Made by a program: the position numbers and the translations under genes. A stretch of DNA of 64,000 bases from Verrucomicrobiaceae bacterium UBA7681 (GTDB lineage: Bacteria > Verrucomicrobiota > Verrucomicrobiia > Verrucomicrobiales > Verrucomicrobiaceae): positions 40,851-104,850 of the forward strand of contig DLGZ01000004.1 of the NCBI GenBank assembly GCA_002482965.1. Direction: 5' to 3'. Positions 63,908 to 64,000 of this stretch are shown here, in pieces (within the stretch, counting starts at the first letter, position 1; each line of letters begins with the position of its first letter). A model generated the notes under the pieces. It did no database searches. It was given only the letters and a program-made list of their open reading frames with translations, and was not told the DNA's origin.

Positions 63908-63943
63908 ACGCGGTGCTTCCTCCCAGAAGCACCGCGTTTTTTA
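63908..63943 (+). terminator. Intrinsic terminator after the cupin-dehydrogenase unit
   Basis: Perfect 12-bp stem ACGCGGTGCTTC / GAAGCACCGCGT with a 6-nt loop and a following T-run. Confidence 0.92.
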
Positions 63944-63972
63944 TTCCCATCTCTCCCCGTCCCCTCGGCCCC

Positions 63973-64000
63973 TTCTGTCCTTTCTGTCCTTTCTGTCCTT
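63973..64000. repeat. Tandem 9-bp repeat (TTCTGTCCT x3), running off the window
   Basis: Three perfect units to the last base of the window; it may continue. A degenerate relative is at 43113-43133. Confidence 0.85.

Overview
The window is a GC-rich bacterial chromosome segment that most resembles Verrucomicrobiota, probably a Prosthecobacter/Verrucomicrobium-like member of Verrucomicrobiaceae. That assignment is inference. It rests on Tat-exported Gfo/Idh/MocA oxidoreductases, a ThuA-like protein, a DUF1080 protein, discoidin-type lipoproteins, very large secreted multidomain proteins, a MoxR/DUF58/VWA cluster and mostly Shine-Dalgarno-free starts. I saw no tRNA, rRNA, CRISPR array, transposase or prophage.

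Layout. 1-3.6 kb: the 3' part of a hybrid histidine kinase, convergent with a ThuA-like exported protein. 3.7-21.1 kb: a long same-strand run consisting of a 2,939-residue exported TPR protein, a Gln/Cys-rich membrane protein, a MoxR AAA+ ATPase, a DUF58 protein, a BatA-like VWA protein, two small coupled genes (one with a polyvalent-protein-kinase-like domain) and a large VWA membrane protein. Most junctions after moxR are 4-bp ATGA overlaps. 21.1-23.3 kb: a hydroxyacid dehydrogenase and leuB converge on a shared terminator. 23.5-32.4 kb: a 2,981-residue secreted protein combining a galactose-oxidase-like copper radical oxidase, lectin and Ig modules, a beta-propeller, a di-haem peroxidase and three tandem lectin/Ig modules. 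32.6-35.2 kb: rpsO and pnp, each with a terminator. 35.4-39.8 kb: a Tat-exported oxidoreductase, an Ala-rich lipoprotein and an exported VWA protein with six tandem repeats. 39.9-43.0 kb: a compact methionine-salvage operon, mtnB-mtnD-mtnC-mtnA. 43.2-49.9 kb: a DUF1232 protein, a doxX-mocA-discoidin lipoprotein unit, a cyclic-nucleotide-binding protein, a DUF3307 protein, a phosphodiesterase-fold protein and a lipoprotein. 49.9-52.4 kb: DUF3592, VOC, thiH and thiS. 52.5-56.8 kb: a PBP4-type carboxypeptidase, a DUF1080 protein and the outer-membrane factor that ends an RND efflux operon. 56.7-61.1 kb: the RND pump and its adaptor. 61.3-63.9 kb: a LacI-type regulator divergent from a cupin and a zinc alcohol dehydrogenase.

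The items most worth a second look are these. One polypeptide couples an H2O2-producing oxidase with a di-haem peroxidase. A two-gene kinase-like cassette is spliced into the MoxR-VWA operon by stop/start overlaps. An exported VWA protein carries six tandem domains. A phosphodiesterase-fold protein has lost several canonical metal ligands. Several dispersed intergenic repeats are present, including an exact 41-bp duplicate placed just after two unrelated genes.
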